Origin: Bacillota bacterium
GTDB taxonomy: Bacteria > Bacillota > Clostridia > Tissierellales > Peptoniphilaceae
Direction of reading: 5' to 3'
Assembly (NCBI GenBank): GCA_023442775.1
Contig: JAEZXH010000004.1
Location: 49,933-113,932 of the forward strand
Length of the DNA: 64,000 nt
Shown here one piece after another: positions 1 to 7,842 of this stretch. Positions within the stretch are counted from its first letter, which is position 1, and each line of letters begins with the position of its first letter. The notes beneath the pieces were generated by a model. The model searched no databases, was not told the origin of the DNA, and saw nothing but the letters and a program-made list of their open reading frames with translations. The position numbers were made by a program, and so were the translations under genes.

Positions 1-1113
1 GGGGGCGCGAGTTATCTCGCCTCTCTCTCCACCGCCGTGGTCACCACTTCAAACGTCGAGCACTACTGCAACATCTTACGGGACAAACGGACTCTGCGCC
101 GCCTCATCGAGGCCTCCAATGACCTCATCGACACCTGCTACCGCCAAGAGGGGGATGTGGGGGCTATCGTCGAGCGGGCGGAAAAGTCCATCTTCGACAT
201 CACCCAAAACACCCAGATGGGCGGCCTCGTCCCCTTGCAGGATATTCTCTACGACACCTTCTCCGCCATTCAGGAGCGGGCGAAGAATCAAGGGGGACTC
301 ACGGGACTCACCACGGGATTTTCCGACTTGGACCGAAAACTCTCCGGGCTTCAGAAGTCGGATCTCATCCTCCTCGCCGCCCGTCCCTCTATGGGAAAGA
401 CCGCCCTTATGGTCAACATCGCCACCAACGCCGCCCTCCGCGCCAAGGCCTCGGTAGCCATGTTCTCCCTGGAAATGAGCCGGGACCAACTCGTCCAGCG
501 GATCATCTCCAGCAACGCCCACGTGGACATGCAGGAGATCATCAGCGGCAAGCTCGCCGACGAGAACTGGATGCGGGTCATTGAAGCCATGGAAATCCTT
601 CGAGGGATGCACATCGAAATCGATGACACCCCGGGGATTACTCCATTGGAACTCAAGGCGAAGTGTCGGCGCATCAAGGAGCAAAAGGGACTCGACCTCA
701 TCGTCATCGACTACCTCCAGCTCATGCAGATGGGGACCCGCACCGAGAGCAGGCAACAGGAAATCTCCGCCATCTCCCGCTCTTTGAAGGCCATTGCCAA
801 GGAACTCCACGTGCCGGTGTTGGCCCTCTCCCAGCTCTCCCGTGCCCCGGAGCTTCGCACGGACCACAGACCCATGCTCTCGGACCTGCGGGAGTCGGGG
901 GCCATCGAGCAGGACGCCGACGTGGTCATGCTCCTCTATCGGGAGGATTACTACAACGAAGAGAGCGAGCGGAAAAACATTGCCGAGCTCATCGTGGCCA
1001 AGCATAGAAACGGCCCAACGGGGACGGTGGACCTCGGATTTCGCAAAGAATTCACGAAGTTTGTGGACCTCACCACCCAAACTCCGCCGATGGAGAGAAA
1101 AAGCGACGCCTAG
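1..1113 (+). CDS. dnaB: Replicative DNA helicase DnaB, 5'-truncated by window edge
   Basis: The reading frame is open from base 1, so the gene starts outside the window; 370 residues are visible. They cover the end of the N-terminal domain, the linker and the RecA-like ATPase domain of the hexameric fork helicase. The Walker A motif (RPSMGKTA) is encoded near 382-405 and the Walker B region (LIVIDYLQLM) near 697-726. The late motif LRESGAIEQDADVVMLLYR is typical of DnaB. The C-terminus ends in KSDA, encoded by the left half of a palindromic terminator shared with the convergent histidine kinase. No intein is present in the visible part. Confidence 0.97.
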   Translation, partial: GGASYLASLSTAVVTTSNVEHYCNILRDKRTLRRLIEASNDLIDTCYRQEGDVGAIVERAEKSIFDITQNTQMGGLVPLQDILYDTFSAIQERAKNQGGLTGLTTGFSDLDRKLSGLQKSDLILLAARPSMGKTALMVNIATNAALRAKASVAMFSLEMSRDQLVQRIISSNAHVDMQEIISGKLADENWMRVIEAMEILRGMHIEIDDTPGITPLELKAKCRRIKEQKGLDLIVIDYLQLMQMGTRTESRQQEISAISRSLKAIAKELHVPVLALSQLSRAPELRTDHRPMLSDLRESGAIEQDADVVMLLYREDYYNEESERKNIAELIVAKHRNGPTGTVDLGFRKEFTKFVDLTTQTPPMERKSDA

Positions 1114-1125
1114 GCGTCGCTTTTT
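1098..1125. terminator. Palindromic bidirectional terminator
   Basis: A perfect 28-bp palindrome with A-tract, GC stem and T-tract, centred on CCTAGG between 1111 and 1112. It contains the TAG stop codons of dnaB (1111-1113) and of the opposing kinase gene (1112-1110), so the two genes overlap by 4 bp and share one Rho-independent terminator. Confidence 0.9.
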
Positions 1126-2504
1126 TCGTGGAACTCACGGGGGAAGATGAGGGTGAAGGTGCTGCCCTCGCCGAGGTGACTCTTGACCACGACCCGCCCC
1201 TGATGGGCGGACATGGCGTGTTTGACGATGGAGAGGCCAAGCCCCGTCCCTCCCAGGTGACGGCTGTGGCTCTTCTCCACCCGGTAAAACCTCTCGAAGA
1301 TGCGCTCGAGTTCTTCAGGGGCGATGCCATGACCTGTATCGGCAACGGAAAGATGTACTTCGCCTTTTTCTTCGCGAAGAGAAATCGAAAGGCTTCCACC
1401 TTCGACGTTGTAGGCGATGGCATTCTCCACGAGATTTTTGAGGGCAGTCTCTAAGAGGGGGCGAATCCCCGTCGCCATTACTGACGACGTCTTGCAGGTG
1501 AGGGTGAGACGACGCTCCTTCATCTCCTCTTCATAGGCACCCACCACGTCGTCGACGAGGGAGGAGACATCAAAGTGTTCCTTCGCCATATAGAGATCCC
1601 CTTCGTCGAGGCGGGTGAGGTAGAGGAGGTCGTCGATGAGTCGGCGCATGTGCTCTGAGGCATCGAGAATTTTTTTCGCTGCACTGGGGACGTCGTTCTC
1701 CGGCAAAAGGCCTTGGCTCATAAGTTCCGCGTATCCAGAGATGACGTGGATCGGGCTCTTCAGTTCGTGGGAGACGTTGGAGGTAAACTCTCGGCGAAGG
1801 GCACTCATGTCCTCACGGGCGCGATTCTCGGAGAGAAGTAGGACCTGACGACCATCGGGGAGGGCGATGGGTTGGATGCCCTCTTTTGGGAGGTTGTCGA
1901 TGGGTTCCTTTTGCACATCTCTGGGATGGGCCCTGGGGTTTTGATAGAGGATGTCTCCCTTCTCATCGAGAAGAATTGCCGGGCATTCAAGGCCTTCTAG
2001 GAGGGGGAGAAGAACTTGCTCTGACGAGTCGTCTTTCGTGACGACTGGAAAGAGGCGGTGACGAAGAGAGAAGGCCCCAAGCCCCGCGAGGAGAAACAGG
2101 ATGAGAAGGGGCTGGGTGTGCCCCAAGAGAAGGGCGAGCCCCCCGGGGTAGGAGGCGGAGAGGATGATGGTTTGTCCGGCGGGGAGGTCTTTTGTCAAGT
2201 GATGAATCGGAGCGAAGGAAAGTCCGAGGGATCCTTCGCCAGGGTTTGTCGACTCCAAGGAGTCAAAGGAGAGATTCGCTCCTTCGAGGCGCAGGCGGAC
2301 AGGGCGGGGCGTCTCGAAGACCTTCGAGAGGAAGGCTTCCTCGTGGGAGGCAACGAGAGTGGCTACGAGGTCTCCTTCGAAGCGGAGGTGTTCTTCCTGA
2401 ATGTGGTGGAAATAGGAGGCGCTTCCCCAAGCGACGATTCCCGCGCTCAACAGTCCTACGAGGAGAAGCAGGGTAAGGGTAGAAAGGAGGGGACGGGGAT
2501 TCAT
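1110..2504 (-). CDS. phoR: PhoR-type sensor histidine kinase
   Basis: A 464-residue membrane histidine kinase. Two transmembrane segments (about 6-28 and 122-145) flank an extracytoplasmic region of about 90 residues. A PAS-like segment (about 160-220) follows, then HisKA with the phosphorylatable His246 in the motif NVSHELKSP. The HATPase domain has an N-box (LKNLVENAIAYN) and G-boxes (DTGHGIAP, GTGLGLSIV). The ATG overlaps the TGA of the response regulator gene (2501-2504, ATGA), so the pair is translationally coupled. Position just after pstSCAB makes the phosphate sensor PhoR the best reading. The exact signal is inferred from context. Confidence 0.88.
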   Translation of the reverse strand: MNPRPLLSTLTLLLLVGLLSAGIVAWGSASYFHHIQEEHLRFEGDLVATLVASHEEAFLSKVFETPRPVRLRLEGANLSFDSLESTNPGEGSLGLSFAPIHHLTKDLPAGQTIILSASYPGGLALLLGHTQPLLILFLLAGLGAFSLRHRLFPVVTKDDSSEQVLLPLLEGLECPAILLDEKGDILYQNPRAHPRDVQKEPIDNLPKEGIQPIALPDGRQVLLLSENRAREDMSALRREFTSNVSHELKSPIHVISGYAELMSQGLLPENDVPSAAKKILDASEHMRRLIDDLLYLTRLDEGDLYMAKEHFDVSSLVDDVVGAYEEEMKERRLTLTCKTSSVMATGIRPLLETALKNLVENAIAYNVEGGSLSISLREEKGEVHLSVADTGHGIAPEELERIFERFYRVEKSHSRHLGGTGLGLSIVKHAMSAHQGRVVVKSHLGEGSTFTLIFPREFHEKSDA

Positions 2505-3181
2505 CGCGAGAGCTCCTTCTTCACCATGCGATAGCCGACGCCTCGGAGGGTTTCGATGGCACTTGCCCCATCGCCGAGGGCACGACGCAAGGAGGCGATG
2601 TGGACATCCACGGTACGGCTCGAACCAAGGGCCTCCATGCCCCAGACTCTCGTGAAGAGCTGCTCTCGTGAGAAGACCTGCCCGGGGTGCTCCATCAGGG
2701 TCTCGAGAAGAGAAAACTCCTTTGGCGTCAGTTCAATGACGTGATGGGCATAGGTCACCTCGTGGCGCGTCGGGTCGAGGACGAGTTCTCCCACACAAAG
2801 CACCGAGGGACTGACAGAGGTGCTGCGGCGCAAGACGGCGCGAATCCTCGAAATCATCTCCATCATCCCGAAGGGTTTGGCGAGATAGTCATCGGCCCCT
2901 TGGTCCAGGCCGACGATGGTGTCGTATTCCGTCCCCTTGGCGGTGGTCATGATGATGGGCAGCTGGGCGGTTTTCGATTGTGCGCGGAGGCGGCGCAAGA
3001 TCTGAAGTCCGTCTTCTCCCGGAAGCATAATATCGAGGAGGAGAAGTTCTGGGAGTTGTCGCTCCAAGGCCTCGTAAAGTTCCTCCCCGTCCCCGAATCC
3101 CTGGGCCTCAAAGCCCTGGCTCTTGAGGGTGTACAACATGAGATCGCGGATGGCGGCGTCGTCCTCGACACAGTAAATCAT
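2501..3181 (-). CDS. phoP: PhoP-type OmpR-family response regulator
   Basis: A 226-residue response regulator. The receiver domain has the acidic pocket E6/D7/D8 and phosphoacceptor Asp50 (LLLLDIMLPG). The C-terminal winged-helix domain shows ELTPKEFSLLETLMEHPGQV and TVDVHIASLRRAL. The start at 3181 is chosen because AGAAAGGA precedes it at good spacing and the receiver domain begins there; the longer open frame upstream lacks homology. It lies between pstB and the kinase gene, with its own promoter. The likely targets are the TTTACA repeats at the pst promoter. Confidence 0.9.
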   Translation of the reverse strand: MIYCVEDDAAIRDLMLYTLKSQGFEAQGFGDGEELYEALERQLPELLLLDIMLPGEDGLQILRRLRAQSKTAQLPIIMTTAKGTEYDTIVGLDQGADDYLAKPFGMMEMISRIRAVLRRSTSVSPSVLCVGELVLDPTRHEVTYAHHVIELTPKEFSLLETLMEHPGQVFSREQLFTRVWGMEALGSSRTVDVHIASLRRALGDGASAIETLRGVGYRMVKKELSR

Positions 3182-3220
3182 AGGTGTCCTTTCTAACCAC
3201 TTGTTCCTTTCAGTGTCTTC

Positions 3221-3249
3221 ATTGTAGGACGGTTCTCGAGGAAATTCAA
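3221..3249 (-). promoter_or_regulatory. Promoter for phoP-phoR
   Basis: On the minus strand, TTGAAT (3249-3244) and TACAAT (3226-3221) are separated by 17 bp. The -35 box overlaps the TGA stop of pstB, so phoPR can be transcribed independently of the pst genes. Confidence 0.6.
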
Positions 3250-3992
3250 CCGAAGTGGCCAGCGACGTAGTCCTTCGTTCGCTGGTGGCGAGGGGAAGAA
3301 AAGAGTTCCTTCGTCGGGGCGCATTCCACGAGTTCACCCATGTAGAGGAAGGCGGTGTCGTCGGCAATACGCTGAGCCTGCTGCATGTTGTGGGTGACGA
3401 TGAGGATCGCATAACGCTCTTTGAGGCGAAGGATGAGTTCCTCAATCCGCGCCGTAGAAATTGGATCCAGTGCCGAGGTGGGCTCGTCCATCAAGAGGAC
3501 TTCCGGGCACACGGCGAGGGCCCGGGCGATACAGAGGCGTTGTTGCTGCCCACCGGAGAGGGAGAGGGCACTCTTTGTGAGACGATCCTTGACCTCGTCG
3601 AAGAGGCCGCTGTCTTTTAGGGCATTTTCCACGATCTCATCGAGACGAGATTTGTCTTTGATCCCATGGGTACGGGGGCCGTAGGCGATGTTGTCGTAGA
3701 TGGACATGGGAAAGGGAGTGGGTTTTTGAAAGACCATTCCCACACGGCGGCGCAGGAGTGGGAGGGGGAGGTCCTTGATGTCCTCTCCATCGAGGGCAAT
3801 GCGTCCAGTGGTTTCACAGTCTTTTGTCAACTCCGTCATGCGGTTCATCGTCTTTAGGAGGGTGGACTTTCCACACCCTGAAGGGCCGATAAAGGCGGTG
3901 ACGGATCGCTCTGGGACGACGAGGGAGATGTCCTTTAAGATGGGCCGCCCGCCGTAGGAGAGGTGGACGTGGGAGAGGTTTAGTTTTTCCAT
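3246..3992 (-). CDS. pstB: Phosphate ABC transporter ATP-binding protein PstB
   Basis: A 248-residue ATPase, the normal PstB length. Walker A is GPSGCGKST (36-44), the ABC signature is LSGGQQQRL, and Walker B is VLLMDEPTSALD. Conserved PstB stretches include RRRVGMVFQKPTPFPMSIYDN. It couples ATP hydrolysis to phosphate import through the PstC-PstA channel at the inner face of the membrane. The start at 3992 is supported by AGGAAG just upstream. The gene overlaps the 3' end of pstA by 13 bp. No phoU gene follows, unlike many pst operons. Confidence 0.96.
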   Translation of the reverse strand: MEKLNLSHVHLSYGGRPILKDISLVVPERSVTAFIGPSGCGKSTLLKTMNRMTELTKDCETTGRIALDGEDIKDLPLPLLRRRVGMVFQKPTPFPMSIYDNIAYGPRTHGIKDKSRLDEIVENALKDSGLFDEVKDRLTKSALSLSGGQQQRLCIARALAVCPEVLLMDEPTSALDPISTARIEELILRLKERYAILIVTHNMQQAQRIADDTAFLYMGELVECAPTKELFSSPRHQRTKDYVAGHFG

Positions 3993-4813
3993 GTGGTGCT
4001 TCCTTTCTTGGCGAGAAATCGGGCGAGGAGATGGATGACGAGGGCGAATAGGACCAGCACGAGGGCAGTCCCATAGGCTTCTCCTAAGTGAAGGCCTTCG
4101 CTGGCGAGTTGGAACATGTGGACCGCAAGGCTTCGCGCCGAGGTCTCGAGATTGGTGGCAATGGCCACGGCGGTGCCCGCAGTGAAGATGAGGGCGGCGC
4201 TCTCTCCTAGAATGCGCCCGATGGCAAGCAGCACTCCCGAAAAGATTCCAGAAAAGGCAGCGGGAAGAAGGACCGCAAGACTCGTGCGCACCCGCCCGGC
4301 TCCGAGGCCAAGGCTTGCTTCCCTGAGGGAGGAGGGGACGCTGAGGAGAGCCTCTTGTGTCGTTTGAATGACGATGGGAAGGACCATGATGCTCACCGTC
4401 AATACCCCGGCGAGAAGGGAGAGACCCATGTGGAGAGTCTTCACAAAGAAGAGAGCCCCAAAGAGACCGTAGATGATGGACGGAATCCCGGCGAGGGTCT
4501 GGACAGAGAGGTGAAGCAAGACGACGAGGGGGTGATGGCGTGGAAGAAACTCCACGAGACAAATCGCGGCGCCCACCCCAAAGGGAACGGCGAGAAGAAG
4601 TGAGAGAATGGTGAGACTCATCGTGTTGATGAGGGAGGGGAGAAGAGAAACGTTCTCCGAGGAGTAGGTGAGGGCGAAGAGAGAGGGTCGAAGGTGAGGA
4701 AGTCCCTTGATAAGAAGCTCCCCGAGGAGAAGGAAAAAGAAGAGAGCACAAAGACTTGCCGCTGAGAAGACGAGGGCGCGAAAGCTGTAGATGCGCAGAG
4801 TTTTACGAGTCAT
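3980..4813 (-). CDS. pstA: Phosphate ABC transporter permease PstA
   Basis: A 277-residue integral membrane permease with about six hydrophobic segments, starting MTRKTLRIYS. The EAA-like cytoplasmic loop (QTTQEALLSVPSSLREASLG) contacts PstB. The start at 4813 gives the usual PstA length; the open frame upstream of it is the pstC region in another frame. It overlaps pstC by 11 bp and pstB by 13 bp, as expected for one tightly coupled operon. Confidence 0.94.
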   Translation of the reverse strand: MTRKTLRIYSFRALVFSAASLCALFFFLLLGELLIKGLPHLRPSLFALTYSSENVSLLPSLINTMSLTILSLLLAVPFGVGAAICLVEFLPRHHPLVVLLHLSVQTLAGIPSIIYGLFGALFFVKTLHMGLSLLAGVLTVSIMVLPIVIQTTQEALLSVPSSLREASLGLGAGRVRTSLAVLLPAAFSGIFSGVLLAIGRILGESAALIFTAGTAVAIATNLETSARSLAVHMFQLASEGLHLGEAYGTALVLVLFALVIHLLARFLAKKGSTTWKN

Positions 4814-5714
4814 GACCCATCCTCCTAGTGAGGAAGAACACGAAGAGATTGACGAGGAAAATGAAGAGGAAGAGAAGGACGCCGGAGCCGATGAGGGCCT
4901 GGCGATGGAGGTCTGTGGCATAGCCCATTTCCAAAGCGATGTTGGTGGTGAGGCTCCTGACGCCCTGGAGGAGGCCCGTGGGGATGCGAGGTTGATTGCC
5001 CGCCACCATGAGAACCGCCATGGTCTCCCCGGCGGCGCGAGAGAGGCCGAGAAGTATGCCGCCGATGATGCCCCGTTTTGCCGCGGGAAAGAGAATATCC
5101 AAGATCGCTTCTTCATGGGTGGCACCGAGGGCGAGGGCGCTTTCGTAGAGAGAACCTTCGAGGGCAGAGAGACTGGCGTAGGCAGTCATGGCGATGGTGG
5201 GAAGAATCATCCACGCCAGAAGGAGGGAAGCACTCAAGAGGCTCATCCCTCGTCCTCCAAAGAATTCACGAACCAGGGGCACGATGAGGACGAGGCCGAA
5301 AAACCCATAGACCACCGAGGGAATGGAAGCGAGAATGGCGAGAAGACTTGCAAAGACTTCTGCCACGGATCCCTTTAAGAAATAGCACAAGCAGATGGCT
5401 GCAAAAAGTCCTAGGGGAACGGCGATGAGAAGGGAAAGTCCCGTCATGGCAAGGGTTCCGAAGATCATCGGCAAGTTCCCAAAGAGATTCGCCTCGGGTT
5501 TGTAGACCGTCCCAAAGAGAATCTCTCGCGGGCCAATGGTGAGCACGGCGGGAAGCCCCATCTTGAGGAGAAAGGCGGCGATGAGAAAGAGGGAAAAGAC
5601 ACTCAAGAGAGCGGCACCGTAGAAGAACATCTTCCCGAAAGTCTCGGTGGGATTCTCAGAGGTTCCCTTTTTGGTCTTAGGAATTGAGATCAGACCAGTG
5701 TGTGATTTTGCCAT
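4803..5714 (-). CDS. pstC: Phosphate ABC transporter permease PstC
   Basis: A 303-residue permease partner of PstA, with a cytoplasmic N-terminus of about 28 residues and about six transmembrane segments. The coupling loop includes ASLSALEGSLYESALALGAT. Its start lies 38 bp inside pstS and is supported by AAGGAG seven bases upstream, within the pstS coding sequence. This is an unusually deep overlap for this operon. Confidence 0.94.
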   Translation of the reverse strand: MAKSHTGLISIPKTKKGTSENPTETFGKMFFYGAALLSVFSLFLIAAFLLKMGLPAVLTIGPREILFGTVYKPEANLFGNLPMIFGTLAMTGLSLLIAVPLGLFAAICLCYFLKGSVAEVFASLLAILASIPSVVYGFFGLVLIVPLVREFFGGRGMSLLSASLLLAWMILPTIAMTAYASLSALEGSLYESALALGATHEEAILDILFPAAKRGIIGGILLGLSRAAGETMAVLMVAGNQPRIPTGLLQGVRSLTTNIALEMGYATDLHRQALIGSGVLLFLFIFLVNLFVFFLTRRMGHDS

Positions 5715-6534
5715 TGAAGATCTCCTTCACTTGTTCTTTGGAGAGAGTGTCGATGGGGTTTTCGGGGTGGACGATGATGACAATGCCATCCATGGCCATG
5801 GGAGTCGAGACGATGGAGGCATTGGTCTCCGAACCCTTCAGGGCGCGGGAGCTCATTGCAAGATCCGAGGCGCCGTCGATGACGTCGGAGATCCCCGAGG
5901 AGGAGTCGCTCTGTTGGACGTCGATGTGGACCCCGGGGACCTTCTTCTCATAGGCTTCCTTGAGCTTTTCCATGACGGGACTGACGGAACTGGACCCGGA
6001 GATGGTGAGCTGACCCGAGAGGGAGGAGGGAGAGTATACACCCTGTGAGGGCACGGGGATGTAGCCCGCCTCTTTCACAATGGCCTGGCCTTCATCGCTT
6101 AGAATGAAGGACTCAAAGTCTAACGCGAGATCCGAGACCTGCTCTGGTGCAACGAGGAGGAAGGGGCGTACCACGGGATAGTTACCACTTTGGACCGTCT
6201 CCTGAGATGGGGCGACGCCGTCGATGGCGAGGGGCTTGACAGACTCTTGGAGAGAGCCCATGGAGATGTAGCCGATGGCTCCCACGTCTTCAGAGACGGT
6301 GGAGAGCATGACGGCGGTGGAGTTGGTCACCGAGGCGAGGTCCGTGGTGGTGTCCAGGGTCTTTTCCCCTTGTTTTTCTGTGAGATGAAAGAGTTCAGTA
6401 AAGGCCCCGCGTGTGCCAGAGCCCTCTTCTCGAACGATGACTCCAATCTCCGAGGAGGGGTCGAAGGAAGCGGACCGCCCGCAGCCCATCAGAAGAAGAC
6501 AGAGGCCGAAGAGAGCCAAGGATTTTAGACGCAT
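5677..6534 (-). CDS. pstS: Phosphate-binding lipoprotein PstS, circularly permuted order
   Basis: A 285-residue phosphate receptor with a lipoprotein signal peptide (lipobox LLMGC, Cys18). The segment REEGSGTRGAFTEL, which is late in E. coli PstS, stands at the N-terminus. The segment LTISGSSSVSPVMEKLKEAY, usually N-terminal, begins around residue 168, and the protein ends in IFNGKITHWSDLN. The two halves are therefore swapped relative to the E. coli protein. From general knowledge streptococcal PstS has the same order. It is the first gene of the pst operon, and its 3' end overlaps pstC by 38 bp. Confidence 0.93.
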   Translation of the reverse strand: MRLKSLALFGLCLLLMGCGRSASFDPSSEIGVIVREEGSGTRGAFTELFHLTEKQGEKTLDTTTDLASVTNSTAVMLSTVSEDVGAIGYISMGSLQESVKPLAIDGVAPSQETVQSGNYPVVRPFLLVAPEQVSDLALDFESFILSDEGQAIVKEAGYIPVPSQGVYSPSSLSGQLTISGSSSVSPVMEKLKEAYEKKVPGVHIDVQQSDSSSGISDVIDGASDLAMSSRALKGSETNASIVSTPMAMDGIVIIVHPENPIDTLSKEQVKEIFNGKITHWSDLNS

Positions 6535-6586
6535 GAGATTCTCCTTTCCTTGAGAAGGTGTGAAATAAGAATGTAGCTTTACCTTC

Positions 6587-6641
6587 AGTATAGAAGGGCT
6601 TTGTAAAGAGAGAAGGGAGGTCTCTGTAAAGAATATGTAAA
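6587..6641 (-). promoter_or_regulatory. pst operon promoter with PhoP-box-like repeats
   Basis: Read on the minus strand, TTTACA occurs at 6641-6636, 6630-6625 and 6607-6602. The first two are 11 bp apart start to start, the register of PhoP boxes in Bacillus. A -10 box TATACT lies at 6592-6587 with no good -35, as expected for an activator-dependent promoter. The phoP-phoR pair downstream in the same block supports the reading. Confidence 0.72.
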
Positions 6642-6663
6642 AACCCAGGGGGCTTCCCTGGGT
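6638..6663 (-). terminator. Terminator of the 6663-7679 gene
   Basis: On the minus strand ACCCAGGG (6663-6656) pairs with CCCTGGGT (6650-6643), followed by a T-run. It abuts the TGA stop of the upstream gene, and its T-run leads directly into the first TTTACA repeat of the pst promoter. Confidence 0.85.
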
Positions 6664-7679
6664 CAGTGTCTCTTGTGATGGCGGGGCTTCTTTTTGATGA
6701 AGTGGGGGGCGTCTTCCTCGTGAGGCCGCTTACGCGAAGTTTTTGCCGGGACGCCGAGGTCTACGTGTTTCTCAATGGAGGCGAGGATGTCCTGGCCATG
6801 GAGGAGAGCGTCGATGTCCTTGATGTCCAAGATGGTGATGCGGTGCTCTTTCAGAAGGGCCTTGCAGTCCTTGTCGAGAAGACCCGAATCCATCAAGAGG
6901 ACGAGGCCCACGTCCTCCAGGTGGGCAAAGCCCTCGAGAATGGGAGCGAGATCTTCTGGGGTGAGGGCGTCTGGAGTCTGAAATTTTCGAATCTCCACGG
7001 CGAAGGCGCGTCCATTCTTTTCCATCGAAAAGTCGTAGGGGAGGGATGGGTCTTCTGCTTGGGTGGCGACGATACAGTATCCCGCGCGTCGAAAGGCGAT
7101 GGCTGCGAGGCGCTCGGCGGTGACCTCGGCGTCAATGGTCTCCAACGCCTTTAAGAGGAGGGCAGGGCGCAGGCGGACGATGGCAGTGCACAGAGACGCG
7201 GACACCTCCCCGGGGCCCTTGAAGTCAAAGCCGATGAGCATGTCGTCGACGACGTTAAAGAAGCCATGGGCCAGAGCATTTCTCGTGTGGCGCAACAGGG
7301 CCTCGGTCTTCGTCTCCTTTTCTCCACGGGTGAGGAGGAGCTTTTGACACCTCGGGTCCACCCGGTCCCAGTAGGCGTGAAAGAGGTGGGCGGGAATCTC
7401 GTCGCAGAAGAGGACATCGTCGGTGGAGAGCTCCATGACTTCTCGAAGGAGATCGAAGGTGAAGTCGTCGTAGAGGGCCTTGCCGATGAGGGAGTTCTCT
7501 TGGGACTGGTAGGAGTTGATGTTGGGGACGTACCACAAAAGATACTCCAGGGCGCGGATGAGTTCTGGGGGCAGGGAGAGGGGGCGGTCTTCGTGGAGGA
7601 GGGAATAGGGACGCACTCCCTCTTTTCCACAGAAGGGGACAAAACTCCCAAGGTCGTAGGGGGCATAGGTGGGATGCAT
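6663..7679 (-). CDS. Uncharacterised protein, HEPN-like plus PD-(D/E)xK-like regions
   Basis: A 338-residue cytoplasmic protein that I do not recognise as a named family. The middle contains RNALAHGFF around residue 133, giving an R-x4-H pattern like the catalytic motif of HEPN RNases. The following region (about 190-260) has FRRAGYCIVA, then a YDF aspartate and AVEIRK, resembling the core of PD-(D/E)xK (Mrr-like) nucleases. The C-terminus is very basic and His-rich (KKKPRHHKRH). The start at 7679 is chosen for AAAGGAGAA upstream; the longer frame has no signal. It is a single gene with its own terminator, between rplM and the pst operon. Function unknown; a defence or toxin role is only a possibility. 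Confidence 0.6.
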   Translation of the reverse strand: MHPTYAPYDLGSFVPFCGKEGVRPYSLLHEDRPLSLPPELIRALEYLLWYVPNINSYQSQENSLIGKALYDDFTFDLLREVMELSTDDVLFCDEIPAHLFHAYWDRVDPRCQKLLLTRGEKETKTEALLRHTRNALAHGFFNVVDDMLIGFDFKGPGEVSASLCTAIVRLRPALLLKALETIDAEVTAERLAAIAFRRAGYCIVATQAEDPSLPYDFSMEKNGRAFAVEIRKFQTPDALTPEDLAPILEGFAHLEDVGLVLLMDSGLLDKDCKALLKEHRITILDIKDIDALLHGQDILASIEKHVDLGVPAKTSRKRPHEEDAPHFIKKKPRHHKRH

Positions 7680-7745
7680 GGACTTCTCCTTTCGTCGTTC
7701 TTCTCTTAAAATAGCACAACGGCCAGGACTTGGGAAGAAATTCTC

Positions 7746-7775
7746 TTGACAAGGGACTTTTCTGTCGTTTAGAAT
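7746..7775 (+). promoter_or_regulatory. rplM-rpsI promoter
   Basis: TTGACA at 7746-7751 and TAGAAT at 7770-7775 are separated by 18 bp. This is the only promoter seen for the L13-S9 operon. Confidence 0.7.
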
Positions 7776-7842
7776 GTAGGATAGTGTTTCAGCCCCGGAA
7801 TCCAATGAAACGCGAAAATATTAGAAACAGGAGGACGCCTCA
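7776..7842 (+). promoter_or_regulatory. Short rplM leader, possible L13-type leader
   Basis: The leader contains a small stem, GTTTC (7786-7790) with GAAAC (7807-7811), upstream of AGGAGG (7829-7834). Firmicutes often carry an autoregulatory L13 leader here. The match is only by position and a small stem, so the call is tentative. Confidence 0.35.
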
